A DNA stretch of 64,000 nucleotides from Nageia nagi. Lineage: Eukaryota > Pinophyta. The notes under the pieces were generated by a model. That model was not told where the DNA came from. It saw nothing but the letters and a program-made list of their open reading frames with translations, and searched no databases. Positions 42,873-55,090 of the stretch are shown in pieces. A program made the translations under genes and the position numbers. Numbering within the stretch: position 1 is the stretch's first letter; every line of letters begins with the position of its first letter. The stretch lies in the NCBI GenBank assembly GCA_050084985.1, contig JBITNC010000001.1, forward strand, positions 121,210,001 through 121,274,000, given 5' to 3'.

Positions 42873-44497
42873 ATAATCTTAACAACTTAGTGGTAGCAAT
42901 TCCTAAGACTGCTATCCAAAATGATAAGAATACAACAATCTATTCCATCAAATACATAGTCTAAAACCACACCAATGTGACAACTATGAATGTCCACCAA
43001 AACACACCAATATATATCATCAAAGATGTTGTCCATAATGTCCAAAAGAAATCAAAAGACAAGTCAACATGAACAATCCCAACCATCATACAAAATATTA
43101 CTTCAAATGACCCAAAGGTAGTAATAACACTCACCATCCTTATGATCATTATAGTCCAAAATATCTTCATGAATGAAATAATTTTAATCTAAAATTCAGA
43201 CCAAGAAATTTTATTAATGTCATCATGGAAACTCCATCTCCTTTCAAGCCATGCATGATGTCCTAGAAGTTATAGTATGTCCTCTTTTGAAGCTGATATC
43301 CAATGAATGTAGTGCTCAAAAATCCAAAACTTTTTCTTGGCTAGACACCCTAATGGTATTGATTTTTATAATGTCCAACATAATGTGGAAGACATATTAC
43401 CAAACATTATAGGTAGTGAAGTCTTTATGAATGATTCCTAAAGTATAACTAAGAATGCATCCTCAAGCACCAACAAAAATGCAACCTTGGTCATCATGGG
43501 AGACACCCTTTCAACTGTACTTAAGTGTGCAAACTCAACCCTCATACCAAAATTAGGAAATCCTAGAAATGCATGTGGTGTGGTAACTCTTCTTACCCTT
43601 CCAAATGAAGAAAGCAAGTGAGAATCAGGTATGAAATGAAATATAATCTCTAAAAACCTAAGAACAATCTTACACATTATAATAACAACTCTCTTTATCA
43701 AAACCAAAGTATACCATCACTTTCCTTTCAAATTTTTATTCAAATGTGACCCCAAAATCCTTAAGATATGCAATCCATGAAGCCTCTATTGGAATGTTAA
43801 CATAAATTTCTAAATCATCCTTCAAAATTTGCAATTACAATCCCAAGTTTCATGTGTATGGTAGTCCATGGTGTAACAATAACAACCTCTTCATTCCTAC
43901 CAAGCATAACAATTCTTAAGGCATAAAATTCACCCTTGTAAATATTGACTACAGTCCCAACTTGTAGCAAAAGTATAATCCACATGGTGATGATAACAAC
44001 TTATTTTTTGCAAAATGTAGTTGTTATTATGATGTAAAACACATCCTTTGGTGATCCAAAAATAGTCTCACATATCCTAGTAACAACTCTTTCTTTGTCA
44101 CAAAGTTTCCAATGTTTTGCCTCCAAGAGTTGTCACAAATGCATCCCTAAAATATATAGGAAAGGTAGTCCAATGCATGGAAAGAACAATCCTTCATTCT
44201 CACCAAGTGAAGTAGTCAATATGTAATGAAATTAGGCCTTCCAAACCTTGGTTTACAGCCCTAACCAATAAACAAGGTGCAATGCTTAGTTCTCTCATTT
44301 TTGTAGCTTTCCCTTTCATCAAAGGGGATGCCCCAAATGTTCCCAACATAGAAATTTCAATATTTATTATATTTACAACCCCAAGTGAAGTTTTATCGAT
44401 TTCTTTTAGGTGTGAAATAGTCTTCATCTCCTTGTCATCAGCCAACCAACTTAGGATCAAAGATAACCATTATTTCATTGGTTTTCTTTCTATCCAC
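42873..44497. other. Segment X, right part: unrecognised, with irregular internal repeats
   Basis: No RT, gag or integrase motif and no convincing gene. A motif like ATAACAACTCTTTCTT followed by CACMAAGT recurs at about 43680, 43870, 44000, 44075 and 44185, irregularly spaced. Minus-strand translation has echoes (LVGMKRLLLLH and LVRMKDCSFH). It could be an old degenerate satellite or the interior of a decayed element. Confidence 0.4.
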
Positions 44498-44896
44498 CCA
44501 TCCTAATATTTACTTAGGTTTTATGCTTTAGTTAATTTAATTATTTTCTTATGTTCAGCTTGTAATGTGAACTATCATATTTTGTAAGACAAAGCATCAT
44601 TTTGAATGTGAACCACTAATTAGGGTAGGAGGACTATAAATACTTGTTATAGGGGTAAAGAGGGCATCTTGGGAAGGCATTTATCTTTTGATTGTAAGGA
44701 GAAAACCCCCTCAAAGTGGCCTATAATCCATATTTGCTATTCGATAAAGTTATTCTGTTATATTTTTATTATTAGTTTGACTATTTTGTTTCATTTGCTT
44801 TACTTGATGCATTGTGAGTTTGTGATTATTTTGTATTTCAATATTTCCTATGATATATTGGATAAAACCCCTTTTTAGTTTGTTAGATTCCTAACA
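44498..44896 (+). repeat. Partial or complete 5' LTR of element I
   Basis: Right border is clear: TTAGATTCCTAACA, three bases before a primer-like site. TATAAATAC at 44635-44642 with GGGTAAAGAGGG after it. The left border is a guess, where the texture changes after segment X; there is no second LTR for comparison. Confidence 0.55.
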
Positions 44897-44898
44897 TA

Positions 44899-44910
44899 TG
44901 ATATTAGAGC
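44899..44910 (+). promoter_or_regulatory. Degenerate primer binding site of element I
   Basis: TGATATTAGAGC, two changes from the iMet-type TGGTATCAGAGC. Confidence 0.65.
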
Positions 44911-45529
44911 TTCGATTTTGGCACGTGTGGGAAGATTAAGGATTGAGATTATGTGTTTCTAGTCAAAATGCTACTAGATTTTGGTTATTTTATAGTTGAA
45001 ACTTTACCAATATTTTTCAAGAATTTGGTCAGATTCTTCCACCATACTTTGTGACCTCCTTCCATACCACACTATTCTTGATATTTTTTGAGCTAACCAT
45101 TTTGCTATAGAGCACCCATATACTTTTTCAATTTCAAAAATAACTATTACTAAAAATAGTAAGTTGAGACATGGTATGTATTTCACATGGAGGGAAGAAA
45201 ATCTCAAGATCCCACTCTAGAAAAATTAGATCATGAGATTAAACAACTTTGATCTTAGTTTGGTGGAGTCAATTTCTAATCAGATTTTCAAGACATCAAG
45301 GTAGATTCACTAAAGTAGCAGAGAGGCTCATGGGATTGATCACTAAATTTGACATGATCTTGATAGGTTTCCACAAGTATAAACATAAGTTCATACAATT
45401 TCACAACAACCAAATCATACCAAAATACATTAGTTACAACTTTCAATAATCTTTAGGGTATAACACTCAAATGCAAGTGCAAAGGTGCATATGGGAGGCC
45501 CCCAAGCCTTCATCCATCCATAGATAATG

Positions 45530-46190
45530 AAGCTAGATTTCCCTAGATTTGATGGAAAGGATACAACAAGATGGATTTATAAAGAAAAATAATATTTTAC
45601 ACTAACTCAAATCCTTGAGGCTTAGAAGATTAATATCGCTTCTTTCCATTTAGAGCATGAGGCTATTCAATGGTACCAATGGTTTGAAAAAACAAATGGG
45701 ATCCAAAATGGAGGGAATTTACATAGAATTTGTTGGTAAGGTTTGGCCCAAGTGATTTTGAGGATTTCACAAGAGCCATTATAAAATTGTGGCAAACATC
45801 AACGATGAAGGAATATCAGACACAATTTGAAAATCTTCCAAACCACATGGAGGGATTAGATAAAGCTTTTTTTAAGAGTTCTTCATTAGTGGGTTGAAGG
45901 AAGATATCAGTGTAGAATTCAAAATGTTTAATTTGATCACTATGATACATGCTAGTGTATTAACCACATTGGTAGAATACAAATTCAATACCCAATGCAG
46001 ATAGGGGAAACATCCATTCAACAAACCCTAAGGTTCTAAAGCTAATCCAAAACCCACCTGTTCATTTTAAATTAAGTGACTCAATCAAAAGGAAATGAAT
46101 GAGAGTAGAGAGAAGTGTATTTGCTATAATTATGATGAAAAGTATGCACCTGACCATAGGTGTACTACATAAAGATTGTATTTGCTTGAT
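45530..46190 (+). pseudogene. gag of element I (Ty3/gypsy)
   Basis: FPRFDGKDTTRWIYKEK, then KINIASFHLEHEAIQWYQWF, FGPSDFEDFTRAIIKLWQTS and YQTQFENLPNHMEGLDKAFF, all in the order of chromovirus-type gypsy gag, across several frames. A degraded knuckle CICYNYDEKYAPDHRC at about 46115-46165 (second Cys to Tyr) follows. Upstream 44911-45530 is untranslated leader with no recognised gene. Confidence 0.92.
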
Positions 46191-46249
46191 ACTAATGTTT
46201 CTATGATTTAGAGGATAAGAATATTGCCAAGGAAGAAGCTAATGAGCCT

Positions 46250-46620
46250 AGACCAATTATGAAAGAAGTTTATATCATTTCTTGCAATGTCCTTGTAGGA
46301 ATTATGATACCTCAAACAATAAAGGTTTATGGATATTTCAAAAAATAATCCCTCATTATTTTACTTGACTCTGAAAGTACACAAATTTATTTATCCTAAT
46401 GTGGCCAAACAAGCTAACTATTTTATATATCCTCAAAATAATTTTGAATTAATGATTGGAAATAGAGGTAGAATTTATTGCAAGGAAAAATGTCATATAG
46501 CTCAACATGAGTGATTATCACATGCAGACTTATATGTATGCACTTCCATTAGGAGAGTTTGATGTGGTCTTAGGAGTTCAATGATTGTACACATTGGGAC
46601 TTATATTATGGGACTTCCTT
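46250..46620 (+). pseudogene. Protease of element I
   Basis: IISCNVLVGIMIPQTIKVYG then SLIILLDSESTQIYL: the aspartic protease motif LLDSGST with G changed to E, after a frameshift at 46345. NVAKQANYFIYPQNNFELMI and GNRGRIYCKEKCHI complete it. Confidence 0.85.
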
Positions 46621-46859
46621 GAACAAATTCATGATTGAAGGACATACATATCATCTCATAGGATTATGTGTTGGTCCATTACAAATTATAAGTTTTCATT
46701 GGATGGAGAAACTAATTCAAAAGAGAAAAAATAGGATGGTAGGATAACTATTTACACTACAACAAACAACTCAAGATGGAGAGGGAGGTTAATTACCAGA
46801 ATTATAAAAAATATTAGCATGTCATGAGATGGTTTTTGAAGAACCAAAAGTGCTAAGCT

Positions 46860-47174
46860 CCCAATCTCCCCCAAGACCACACTATACAACTAATCCTTAG
46901 AATTCAACTAATCAACATTCGACCCTACTACTATCCTTACTTGTAGAAAGATGAAATTGAAAAGCTAGTATAGGAGATGTGGAAGCCAAGAATATTTGGC
47001 CAAGTGTTATTCCTTGCTCTTCATATATCATGTTAGTTTGAAAAAAGAATGGATATTGGTAGTTGTGAACAAACTTTTGGGCTCTTAACAAAGTAATTAT
47101 GAAAGATAAATTCCCTATTCCCATTATTGATGAATTGCTAGATGAGCTACATGGAGCCATATGCTTCTCAAAAC
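46860..47174 (+). pseudogene. Reverse transcriptase of element I, N-terminal part
   Basis: KDEIEKLV-like at 46950, [16 protein letters not shown] and [18 protein letters not shown] (47090-47174), the classic gypsy RT block before the first catalytic Asp. Element B is inserted directly after FSKL, so the Asp codon and about a dozen following codons are missing. Confidence 0.95.
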
Positions 47175-47672
47175 TATTGGAATGTATAATGCATTATTGT
47201 AAAGATTTGTATTAATCCTATTTGTAAATTCACTAATACTTAAGGGTACCATTATATGCCTTAAGTATTTAAGTGAATATGATAATGTAACTTGTCTTTC
47301 ACTCCATGTCATTAGCATGCCCCTTAGGTAAAAAGGAGTGCATATCATGCCTTTGTACATTGGGTAAAAGGGTGATCCAAAGAGGGATTTTGGCCTATAA
47401 ATAAAAAGTTCCCTCTTTGTTATCACACACCAATTTGTAGAGTAAAGTTATTCTATAAGATAGTTCTTAGGAGTTGATATTAGGAGAATTGTAAGAGTTC
47501 ATATTTTGGAATGAAGTGAGATCTAATTAGTGGATGTACTCCTAGTTGGAAGAACCACTTACATCTTGTGTTATGTTGTGAGATTGATTTATGAGTTATT
47601 TAGATATTAATTATGAGCTTTCATGAGATATTGGTAGTTTAAAGTTGTTTAGTTTATAGTTCAACTCTCACA
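47175..47672 (+). repeat. 5' LTR of element B
   Basis: TATTGGAATG (first G of TG changed to A) to CTCTCACA, 498 bp. U3 inverted repeat AATACTTAAGGGTACC / GCCTTAAGTATT; TATAAATA at 47396-47403. Confidence 0.93.
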
Positions 47673-47674
47673 TT

Positions 47675-47686
47675 TGGTATCAAAGC
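47675..47686 (+). promoter_or_regulatory. Primer binding site of element B
   Basis: TGGTATCAAAGC two bases after the LTR. Confidence 0.88.
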
Positions 47687-48259
47687 ACCTTGGAAGCTGC
47701 TCTTCACATCCTTGGTGTGGAAGCTCTTCTTCAACATCTTGGTGATCCTTCTTTCTTCATATTTCACTCTTGTTGGGGTGAAACTAAAAAAAGGTATAAA
47801 TTTTCTCCTTAGTTATTTTATGGATTATTGTATTATGTTATTAACATATTACTTGTTATGTGTGAGTCCTTTAAAAGGAAAAGAAAGTATGACTAACAAT
47901 TTTTTGATTACTAACCCTCTATGTTACTTGCAATTTTTTAATTGCTACTTTTTTAAAAAATAAAGGGGTTACTATACAAAATTGTATTTTTTTTTACATA
48001 TTGGAAGTAAATGTATGTGTTAGTTAAATTTATCACAACATTTACTTAATAGTAATATATGACACAATTTGCAATTTATACTAACTTCTTATGATTAGTT
48101 GTATTTTTTGCTTAATATATTAGTACAAAATGGAGGCATGATTTTTTTTTTTAAAGGGGGGCTATTTCTTTTATTATTTTTTAATGTTCTATTACAAAAG
48201 AGGGCATAATAAAATATAGAGCAAAGGGGGAATCTTATTTTAAAACAAAATAAAATTAT

Positions 48260-48880
48260 TTTTCAACTATTCTTGAGGTTGACTACCACCAGGTGGTAAC
48301 CAACCCTACACCTTTACGCCAAGCTGTTGGTGCATCCTCAACCCATTAACCTCTGCTTTCCCTTATGATTTTTATCCATGCTCACTCTTGTGGCCCATTT
48401 CAAGTCTTATTATCTACATGGCCAAGAAGGGAAAAAATGCTTATATAATAATCCATCCTTAGAATAAGCAATCAAATCACTCATGTTATTAAAGTATTTA
48501 CAGCTCTTATCCTCTAAATTTGTGTTGAGTTTGCTACCTCCACCATGAGTTCATCACCTCCACCATGATCCCTCCTCTTCCATGGGCTCCTTCTTCTCCC
48601 CTTTGACCACCCACTCCTCTTGCATGACCATGTCTGCACCTCGCTTATCGTTAACTTAGTCTCCTCCCATTTGCCTCACATTTTTACTCGTGATCAATTT
48701 GTTATTTTTTCTTTGTTTCCTTTAGTTCCTCCCTCCTCCTTTATTTTTTTGCCTTATTGTTTACTTCAGACATTAATTTTTTTTGGACTTTCTTGCAAGC
48801 CTCCTTTAGTATTTAATGCCTCTACTAGCATTCATGTCTTGTGCAAACGTATCCTTCACTTTTTTTACCCATCATAAATT
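48260..48880 (+). other. C-rich island in the leader of element B
   Basis: About 0.6 kb, C/T-rich on the sense strand (TCACCTCCACCATGATCCC, CCTCCCTCCTCC), starting about 0.6 kb after the primer site. An 85-codon open stretch (48620-48877) is Phe/Leu/Pro-rich and without motif. Not similar to the other islands by eye. Confidence 0.6.
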
Positions 48881-49239
48881 ACCTTTAATATGGTTCTAAA
48901 GTAGATAGACTATCCAAATTACATTAATGTTGAAGTACATTTTCATTATTAATCCTAAAATGGAGATTTTATTTGCTTAAGTTTTTAATTTACCTAAGCA
49001 AATTATTAGTTTTTTTTTCTTAAAGAGGAATGCTACTTTAATATTCTTTAAGTAAAAAGGAAGGAATTTTTTACTTAAAATATTAATATGAATACATACT
49101 TAGAATTTTTAGCATGCAAATACTTTTAAGGATAAATTATTTAGTATGCTACCTTTAGGGATAAATCTTTAAGTAAAAAGGGGGGAATTTGTATAAATTT
49201 CTTAATTTTTTATTTAGTATGCATACTAAATTTTTACTT

Positions 49240-49465
49240 TAAGTTAAAAAGTTGTATGCTTATGATTATTACTAAATTTTTACTTTAAGTTAAAGAGTTG
49301 CATGCTTATGCTTAGTACTAAATTTTTACTTTAAGTTTAAAAGTTGCATGCTTATGCTTAGTACTAAATTTTTACTTTAAGTTAAATAGTTGCATGCTTA
49401 TGCTTAGTAATAAACTTTTACTTTAAGTTAAAGAGTTGCATGCTTATGCTTAGTACTTAAATTTT
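49240..49465 (+). repeat. 46-bp tandem repeat in the leader of element B
   Basis: Five units with core GCATGCTTATGCTTAGTACT and AAATTTTTACTTTAAGTTAA. Degenerate forms of the same words occur in the leaders of E and A. Confidence 0.92.
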
Positions 49466-50481
49466 AAGTTAAATGCATGTTTAATACTTATTTATTAAGT
49501 TAATAAATGCATGCTTAGTACTTAATTTTTAAGCTAATGATACATGTTTTTAAAACTTAATTTTTAAGTTAATGGTGCATGCTTAGGACAGTTTTTTTTA
49601 ATGATGCATGCTTATTACTTAAAATTTTAAGTTATGATACAATTTACTTTTTTATGCAAGAATGGACTTGTGCAAATTTAGGATTGATGTAAAGATATCC
49701 TTTAGAGGTTTGTAAACAAAACCCATTAGACACTTAGGTTTCAATTTTTGAATGGATGGTTTTTATTATGTTCTTTTACTTCATATTTTGCATTTTAATT
49801 TATTTGCTTATGCAAATAAAAATGCAAACATTAAAATGAATAACCTCTTAAAATGAATACATTCATATATACATTCCACAACATGACTTGTTTGGAGAGC
49901 CATGAGATGAGAACAGACAGACTGAAGCTTTTAAGTTTGATAATCCAAATGGTAAAAGTTTGTACTTTTCAATTACTTCTAAATCCTCTATTGGTCTAGA
50001 CATAACTTGAATAGGTGTATAGACATGTGTGTAGTGATACATGTCTGCATATCCATTCAAGGATTATCTTGATAACTTACAAAGATAACTTGAAATCTAA
50101 TCAAGATTAATAATTTGGTCGATTCAATATACATCATAACTTTGAAAAATAGTAGGTACTTCTCATTGTGAGAGTATAATACTGACCAAGGTGAACTAGT
50201 TAAAGATTGGTAGTACTTGGGCTCCTCTTGTGTGGGCATCTGAGTGAAGACTTAATTTTAGATTAAAAAATTAGATTCAATAATATCACTCTACATCTAC
50301 AGTTCTTGAGATGAGAAATGTATTTGGATACATAGATTATTATTTGAGTTGTAAAATATTTGCATTAGTGAAAAAATCAAACATATCTTAGTTGTTAAAT
50401 GTAACATGTATTACTTGGTTAAAACTTAACATATTATATTATTTTTGAATCATATGCTTAATATTTCACATTCTTATGTAG

Positions 50482-51425
50482 TAAATAGAAGAATTATTTT
50501 TACCTAAACATATTCTTAATGGCTCCAACTTTGATATTTGAGAACCTTAGATGAGAGTTAAATTGCAAGCAAGGAAGCTTTCGTAAATAGTAAATAAGAA
50601 CCTTATACCTCCAATAGATGAGAAGGCACTAGAGGCTTACAACATGAAGAATGAGTCAGCAACCTTCATGATCTTTTATGTAATTTCAGATGATGTGTTC
50701 TTGATGATTTGTTTTTCAACTTCAGCAAAAGAAATTTAGGATAAGCTTAAGCAAATCTACCTTGATTTAAAACTTTCAAGAAGGTTTAATATTCTTTAAA
50801 AATTACTTCAATCTCATTCAGAAGAAGATGAAAATATAGCTATCTACTTGAACAAAATCATTGATCTTAAGATCTAACTTGTTACTTATAGATGCAATTG
50901 GATTAATGATGCGTTTATGGTCTTTATCATTCTCTAAATTTTTTTTTAAAGCTTGGTAACTTTATGATGGTAATTGAGACAAGGCTTGATGATGAAGAAG
51001 AAGTCTTCTTTCTTGAGAACCTTTTTAGGTTCTTTTTAAAGTATGAAAAAATCTTTAATAAAAAAGTGTTGATTTCTTCTTTTAAGGATAATAATGTTAT
51101 TCTTGAAGAAAATAAAACTTCTTTTAAGAAGAAGTTTAACTATCAAAAATAAACTTATCTTTCTTTTTCTAAAAGGTTTGAGAAAAGAGGTAATGGTAAC
51201 AATGGAAATAATAAGCAATAACAACAGTGAAAAAAATAATGACAAACAATAACCACTTCAAGTAAAAAATGGAATAGGCAAAGTAAACAATTCAAATTCT
51301 AATGTAAAATTTGATAGAAATTGGAACTATTATAGTATCCAAGGTTATAAAGAAGTTGATTGCTACAAAAAGAAAGAGAGAAAAAGAGAAATGGTAATGT
51401 CAAAAACTTCAATAGAAAGAAGAAT
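50482..51425 (+). pseudogene. gag of element B
   Basis: Begins right after the acceptor with the lost start (ATA), then RKLS*IVNKNLIPPIDEKAL-like sequence and NKKVLISSFKDNNVILEENK in the open stretch 50964-51152. The zinc knuckle at about 51325-51370 has lost Cys residues (NWNYYSIQGYKEVDCYKK). Non-functional. Confidence 0.87.
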
Positions 51426-51469
51426 ATAAAAGTTAGTCTCAATGTTGAGTTCTACTTCATGTCTCATAT

Positions 51470-51910
51470 TTTTTCATCTAATTAGATTATTGATTTTGGT
51501 TGCACTAATCACTTATTTTTAAAAGGGAAAAGTTTGAGAATTTTCATAAATATAAGAAAGATGTTGTGATAGGTGATAACTCTATCTTTGAAGTTTAAAG
51601 AATTAGAAGTGTTTTTATTCATGAGAAGCTTCTTGATAATGTGTTCTATGTTTCTAAGTTTAAGATGAACCTTCTCTCTATGATCCAAGTTGCAAGTTAA
51701 GGGTAATAATTTGATTTTGACTCACAATCTTGATGTATGAAGAAAAGACTTACCATATTGTTTAAAGGATCAATAAAAGATGATCTCTACATTATAGATT
51801 AAGTTCTATCAAAATGTGTTTTGCTACAAATATGTATTTTAAAGGTAATATTTAGCATCAATATTTAGGGTACCTTAACCATAAGAGTATTCAAATTATG
51901 AAAGACTAAG
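51470..51910 (+). pseudogene. Protease and GAG-pre-integrase of element B
   Basis: IDFGCTNH at about 51490 corresponds to the active site VDSGCTNH with S changed to F. VLYVSKFKMNLLSMIQVAS at about 51650 and a degraded pre-integrase segment up to 51910 follow. Confidence 0.82.
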
Positions 51911-51919
51911 AACTTGTAG

Positions 51920-52470
51920 AAGGTTTGCCTTCTATTTCACCTTTAATTAGTCTATGTGAGAAGTGCATTCTTAGTAAGATGCATAGAAAAAAGTTCAAAA
52001 AAGATAAGGCAACAAGAGCATCTCAACCTCTTCAACTTATTTAATACAAGATAATAGGTAATCTTCTTAGTTTCTTATGAGATGAAGTTATGAGCACTGC
52101 TATTTACACTTTGAATAGGTGTTTTACAAAATCTATTCAAGGTAAAACTCCTTTTTAGGTATGGTCTAGAAGAAAATCTAACATTTCATACCTTAAGGTG
52201 TTTGGTTGTGAAGCATTCTCCTACATTATTTTTGAGAAAAGAAAGAAGTTAGATAAAATGATTGAAAAATGCATCTTTGTAGGTTATCACAATTAGCATA
52301 GAGGCCATAGGCTCTACTCTTCATCTTTCAAAGCCATGTTTATTTCAAAGGATGTAAAGTTAAATAAACTTCTTAAAGAATCTACTTCTAATGAGGATGT
52401 TGATGATCTAAAGCACTCTTTAGTTGCACCTAGTTGGTTAGATATTGATATAGATAAGTTACCTTAGAAA
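51920..52470 (+). pseudogene. Integrase remnant of element B, catalytic core deleted
   Basis: CEKCILSKMHRKKFKKDKAT and SQPLQL at 51955-52038 are followed, after 17 bases of other sequence, by the region that in A starts at 16196. About 325 bp holding the DD-E core are missing. The C-terminus continues with MSTAIYTLNRC, SNISYLKVFGCEAFSYIIFE and RHRLYSSS-like sequence. Confidence 0.88.
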
Positions 52471-52589
52471 CATAACTCTCTAACTCAAAGGGTAATAAGA
52501 AGCATGACCTTGAGTAAATTATTTTTAACCAAGATTGATAAAAAATATGAGTCCTCATCTTTTAAATAAGTTTCAAAGTATAGGTACTA

Positions 52590-53560
52590 GATGGAAGCCA
52601 TGAAAGTGAAGTATGAGGTGCTTATGAAAAATAAAATTTGAGACTTAATTTTTTATCCCAATGAGAAAAATATTATTGGCAATAAGTGTATCTACAAGAT
52701 CAAGTTCAATTCAATTTAAAATATTAAAAAATATAAGACATGATTAGTAGCCAAAGGTTTTGCTCAAAAATATGATGTATATTATGAGAAAACCTTTGTT
52801 CCTATGGTAAGGATGCCTACTATCAGAATTATCTTTACTCTTTTTGCAGTTTAAAAATAAAAAGTTTTTCAACTTGATATTAAGAGTGCATTTCTCATTG
52901 GTGACTTAGATATGAAAATCTTCATGAATCAATCAAAAAGATTTATTATGGAAGGTAAAGAGTATTTTGTGTGCAAGATAAAGAAGTCATTGTATGGACT
53001 CAAGCAAGCACCTAGATCTTGGTATAGAAAGATTTCAAAGTATTTTGCAAACTAGTTTTTTCAAATATTGTTTTTACTCTAATCTATATATGCTTAGTCA
53101 AGAAAAAGATGTGGTATTGATTCTCCTTTATGTGGATTATCTTTTGATTACTAATAATAATGATGAAATCATTTAAGAGTATATATCCAACCTTAAGGTA
53201 ATGTTTGAAATGACTAATCTTAGTCTCTTACACTAGTACCTAGGAATGCAAGTATTTCAATATAAGGATTGTACTTATCTTAATCAATTTAAGTATATAT
53301 TAGATATCTTATAGAAGTTTATAATAAAGAAATGTAGATATGCTACGATTCTAGTCTCTCTTGGAATCACTATTTCTCTAAGCTCCAACTCTTAGTTAGC
53401 TGATGCTATAGCTTACAGGTAATTAATTGGTAGTCTTTTGTATTTGACTATTTTTAGGTTAGATATTACCTTTACAATGAATCTAATGGTATGATTCATG
53501 TAGAAATCATATGTTGAGAATATAAATGCTATTAAGCAAATCTTAAGGTATGTTGTAGAG
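52590..53560 (+). pseudogene. Reverse transcriptase of element B
   Basis: NKCIYKIKFNS at about 52685, AFLIGDLDMKIFMNQSKRFI, CKIKKSLYGLKQAPRSWYRK at 52975-53030, then LLYVDYLLITNNNDEII (YVDD changed to YVDY) at 53130, then LSSNS and LIGSLLYLTIFRLDI-like sequence near 53420-53470. Stops at 52855 and elsewhere. Confidence 0.92.
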
Positions 53561-53569
53561 ACTAAAGAT

Positions 53570-54035
53570 CATTCTCTTACGTATTTTAAGTTGCTCTTGT
53601 TTGTTCTCTCTAGATTCTCAAATTCTAATTATAGAGGAGATAGAGATAATAGAAAATCAATCTCTTCATATGTGTTTAGCATTGGTTTAGGTGCTATCTA
53701 TTGGAATTATAAGAAGCAACTTACTATTTCTCTTTCCACCATAGAAGATGAATATTATGCCATATCTATTACAACCTAAGAACCCATTTGGTTCTTCAAA
53801 AAAATCAATTGATAATCTTTTTGACTAAAAATCTTATGTTCCATCAGAAAATAAAACATATGAAAATCTAAGCATATTTTATTAGGGAGAAGGCTTTTGA
53901 TGGCATTATAAACCTAAAGTATTATCCATTCAGTTTGAACTCCATTGATTTGTTCACCAAACCCCTCTCAAAAGCTCAGTTTTGTAAGCTTAAGGATGCT
54001 ATCGAATTGGTGAAGTTGACCTCAAGGAGAGAGTG
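53570..54035 (+). pseudogene. RNase H and pol C-terminus of element B
   Basis: SNSNYRGDRDNRKSISSYVF, AIYWNYKKQLTISLSTIEDE and EYYAISIT (TEAEYYA with A to D) at 53610-53779; then LNSIDLFTKPLSKAQFCKLK and DAIELVKLTSRRE end pol. One of the better kept parts of this copy. Confidence 0.9.
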
Positions 54036-54748
54036 AAGTTTGAATTCTTGTATTGAATTCATATTTATGATGACAACTTCACCTCTAAGAGGATTTTATG
54101 CTATATAGTGTTAATTTTATTGTACACCTTCATGGTAAGTTTACTATGTGTGAAAAACTTATATAAATTTTTAAAGTAAAAAGATTGGCCAATCTAGCAT
54201 TATTTAGTTATCCATGTGTGAGAAATTCTTATGTGTTATTTGACACTATTCACTTATCCATATATGAGAAACTCATATGTGTATAATTAATTTTGTAATA
54301 ATAATCAACACATATTTTATATATAACAGGTGACTATGAGTTTTATCTTAGTATCTTTATGATGATTTATAATACACCATTGATCAATTTATGATGGCAT
54401 TTGTGTGATTCATCTATCTTTGTTGATATGAATATGTTGTATCTAATTAATCTTATTATTTAAGCTACTTATGACCTACAGGTTCCTTTTAGATTGCAAG
54501 TTACTTACCTTAGGTATGGAAGCTTTTGGAGACTCTTCATGACTTTCAGTTGGATGACTACTTCATGTACATTGAAACTAATTATGATTAATGATTTTAT
54601 TTGATAAAGTAGTATCTCAAACTATATTTTGCTTACTTCATAAATATATAAAAAGTTCTTATCTCCAATTGTATCTATTTGAAGGGGAACTCTTATTTTA
54701 TTTTCTTCTTTCTTATTTGCTTTATCCTAATATTGCATTAAAAGGGAG
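54036..54748 (+). other. 3' untranslated region and polypurine tract of element B
   Basis: Alignable with 18190-18989 in A. One hairpin dimer (ATCCATGTGTGAGAAATTCT and ATCCATATATGAGAAACTCA, 54205-54285) where A has two. Ends with AAAGGGAG at 54741-54748. Confidence 0.8.
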
Positions 54749-55090
54749 TGTTGGAATGTATAATACATTATTGTAAATATTTGTATTAATCCTCTTTGTA
54801 AATTCATTAATACTTAAGGGTATCATTAGATACCTTAAGTATTTAAGTGAATATGATAATGTAACTTATCCTTCACTCCATGTCATGAGCATGCCCCTTA
54901 GGTAAAAAGGAGTGCATATCATGCCTTTGTGTATTGGGTAAAAGGGTGATCTAAAGAAGAATTTTGGCCTATAAATAGAAGGTTTTCTTTTTGTTATCAC
55001 ACACCAATTTATAGAGTAAAGTTATGCTATAGGATAGTGCTTAGGAGTTGAGATTAGGAGAATTGTAAGAGTTCATATTTGGGAATGAAG
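54749..55090 (+). repeat. Truncated 3' LTR of element B
   Basis: TGTTGGAATG onward; matches the first about 342 bp of the 5' LTR and stops at GGAATGAAG, lacking about 156 bp. U3 inverted repeat AATACTTAAGGGTATC / GATACCTTAAGTATT at 54809-54843 is nearly perfect. Host gypsy RT resumes within the shared GAAG. Confidence 0.92.

Larger units (their letters stand above)
47778..50481 (+). other. Predicted leader intron of element B
   Basis: Donor position holds GGG|GTGAAAC, a weaker form of the family's GAG|GTAAAA; acceptor TATTTCACATTCTTATGTAG ends at 50481. The gag ATG behind it has become ATA. Contents: AT-rich DNA, C-rich island, 46-bp repeats, degraded stem with purine run AAAAAGGGGGG at 49175-49185. 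No genes. Confidence 0.6.
47175..55090 (+). mobile_element. Element B: Ty1/copia retrotransposon inserted in element I
   Basis: Same family as A. 5' LTR 47175-47672, iMet-type primer site, 2.7-kb leader, gag, protease, integrase remnant, RT, RNase H, 3' untranslated region, purine tract and a truncated 3' LTR (54749-55090). Its right end was lost together with a bit of the host gypsy RT, so there is no target duplication. Stops and shifts in all domains. Confidence 0.94.

Noticed and set aside
48620-48877. 85-codon plus-strand frame
   Set aside because: Phe/Leu/Pro-rich translation of a C/T-rich leader island, no recognisable domain.
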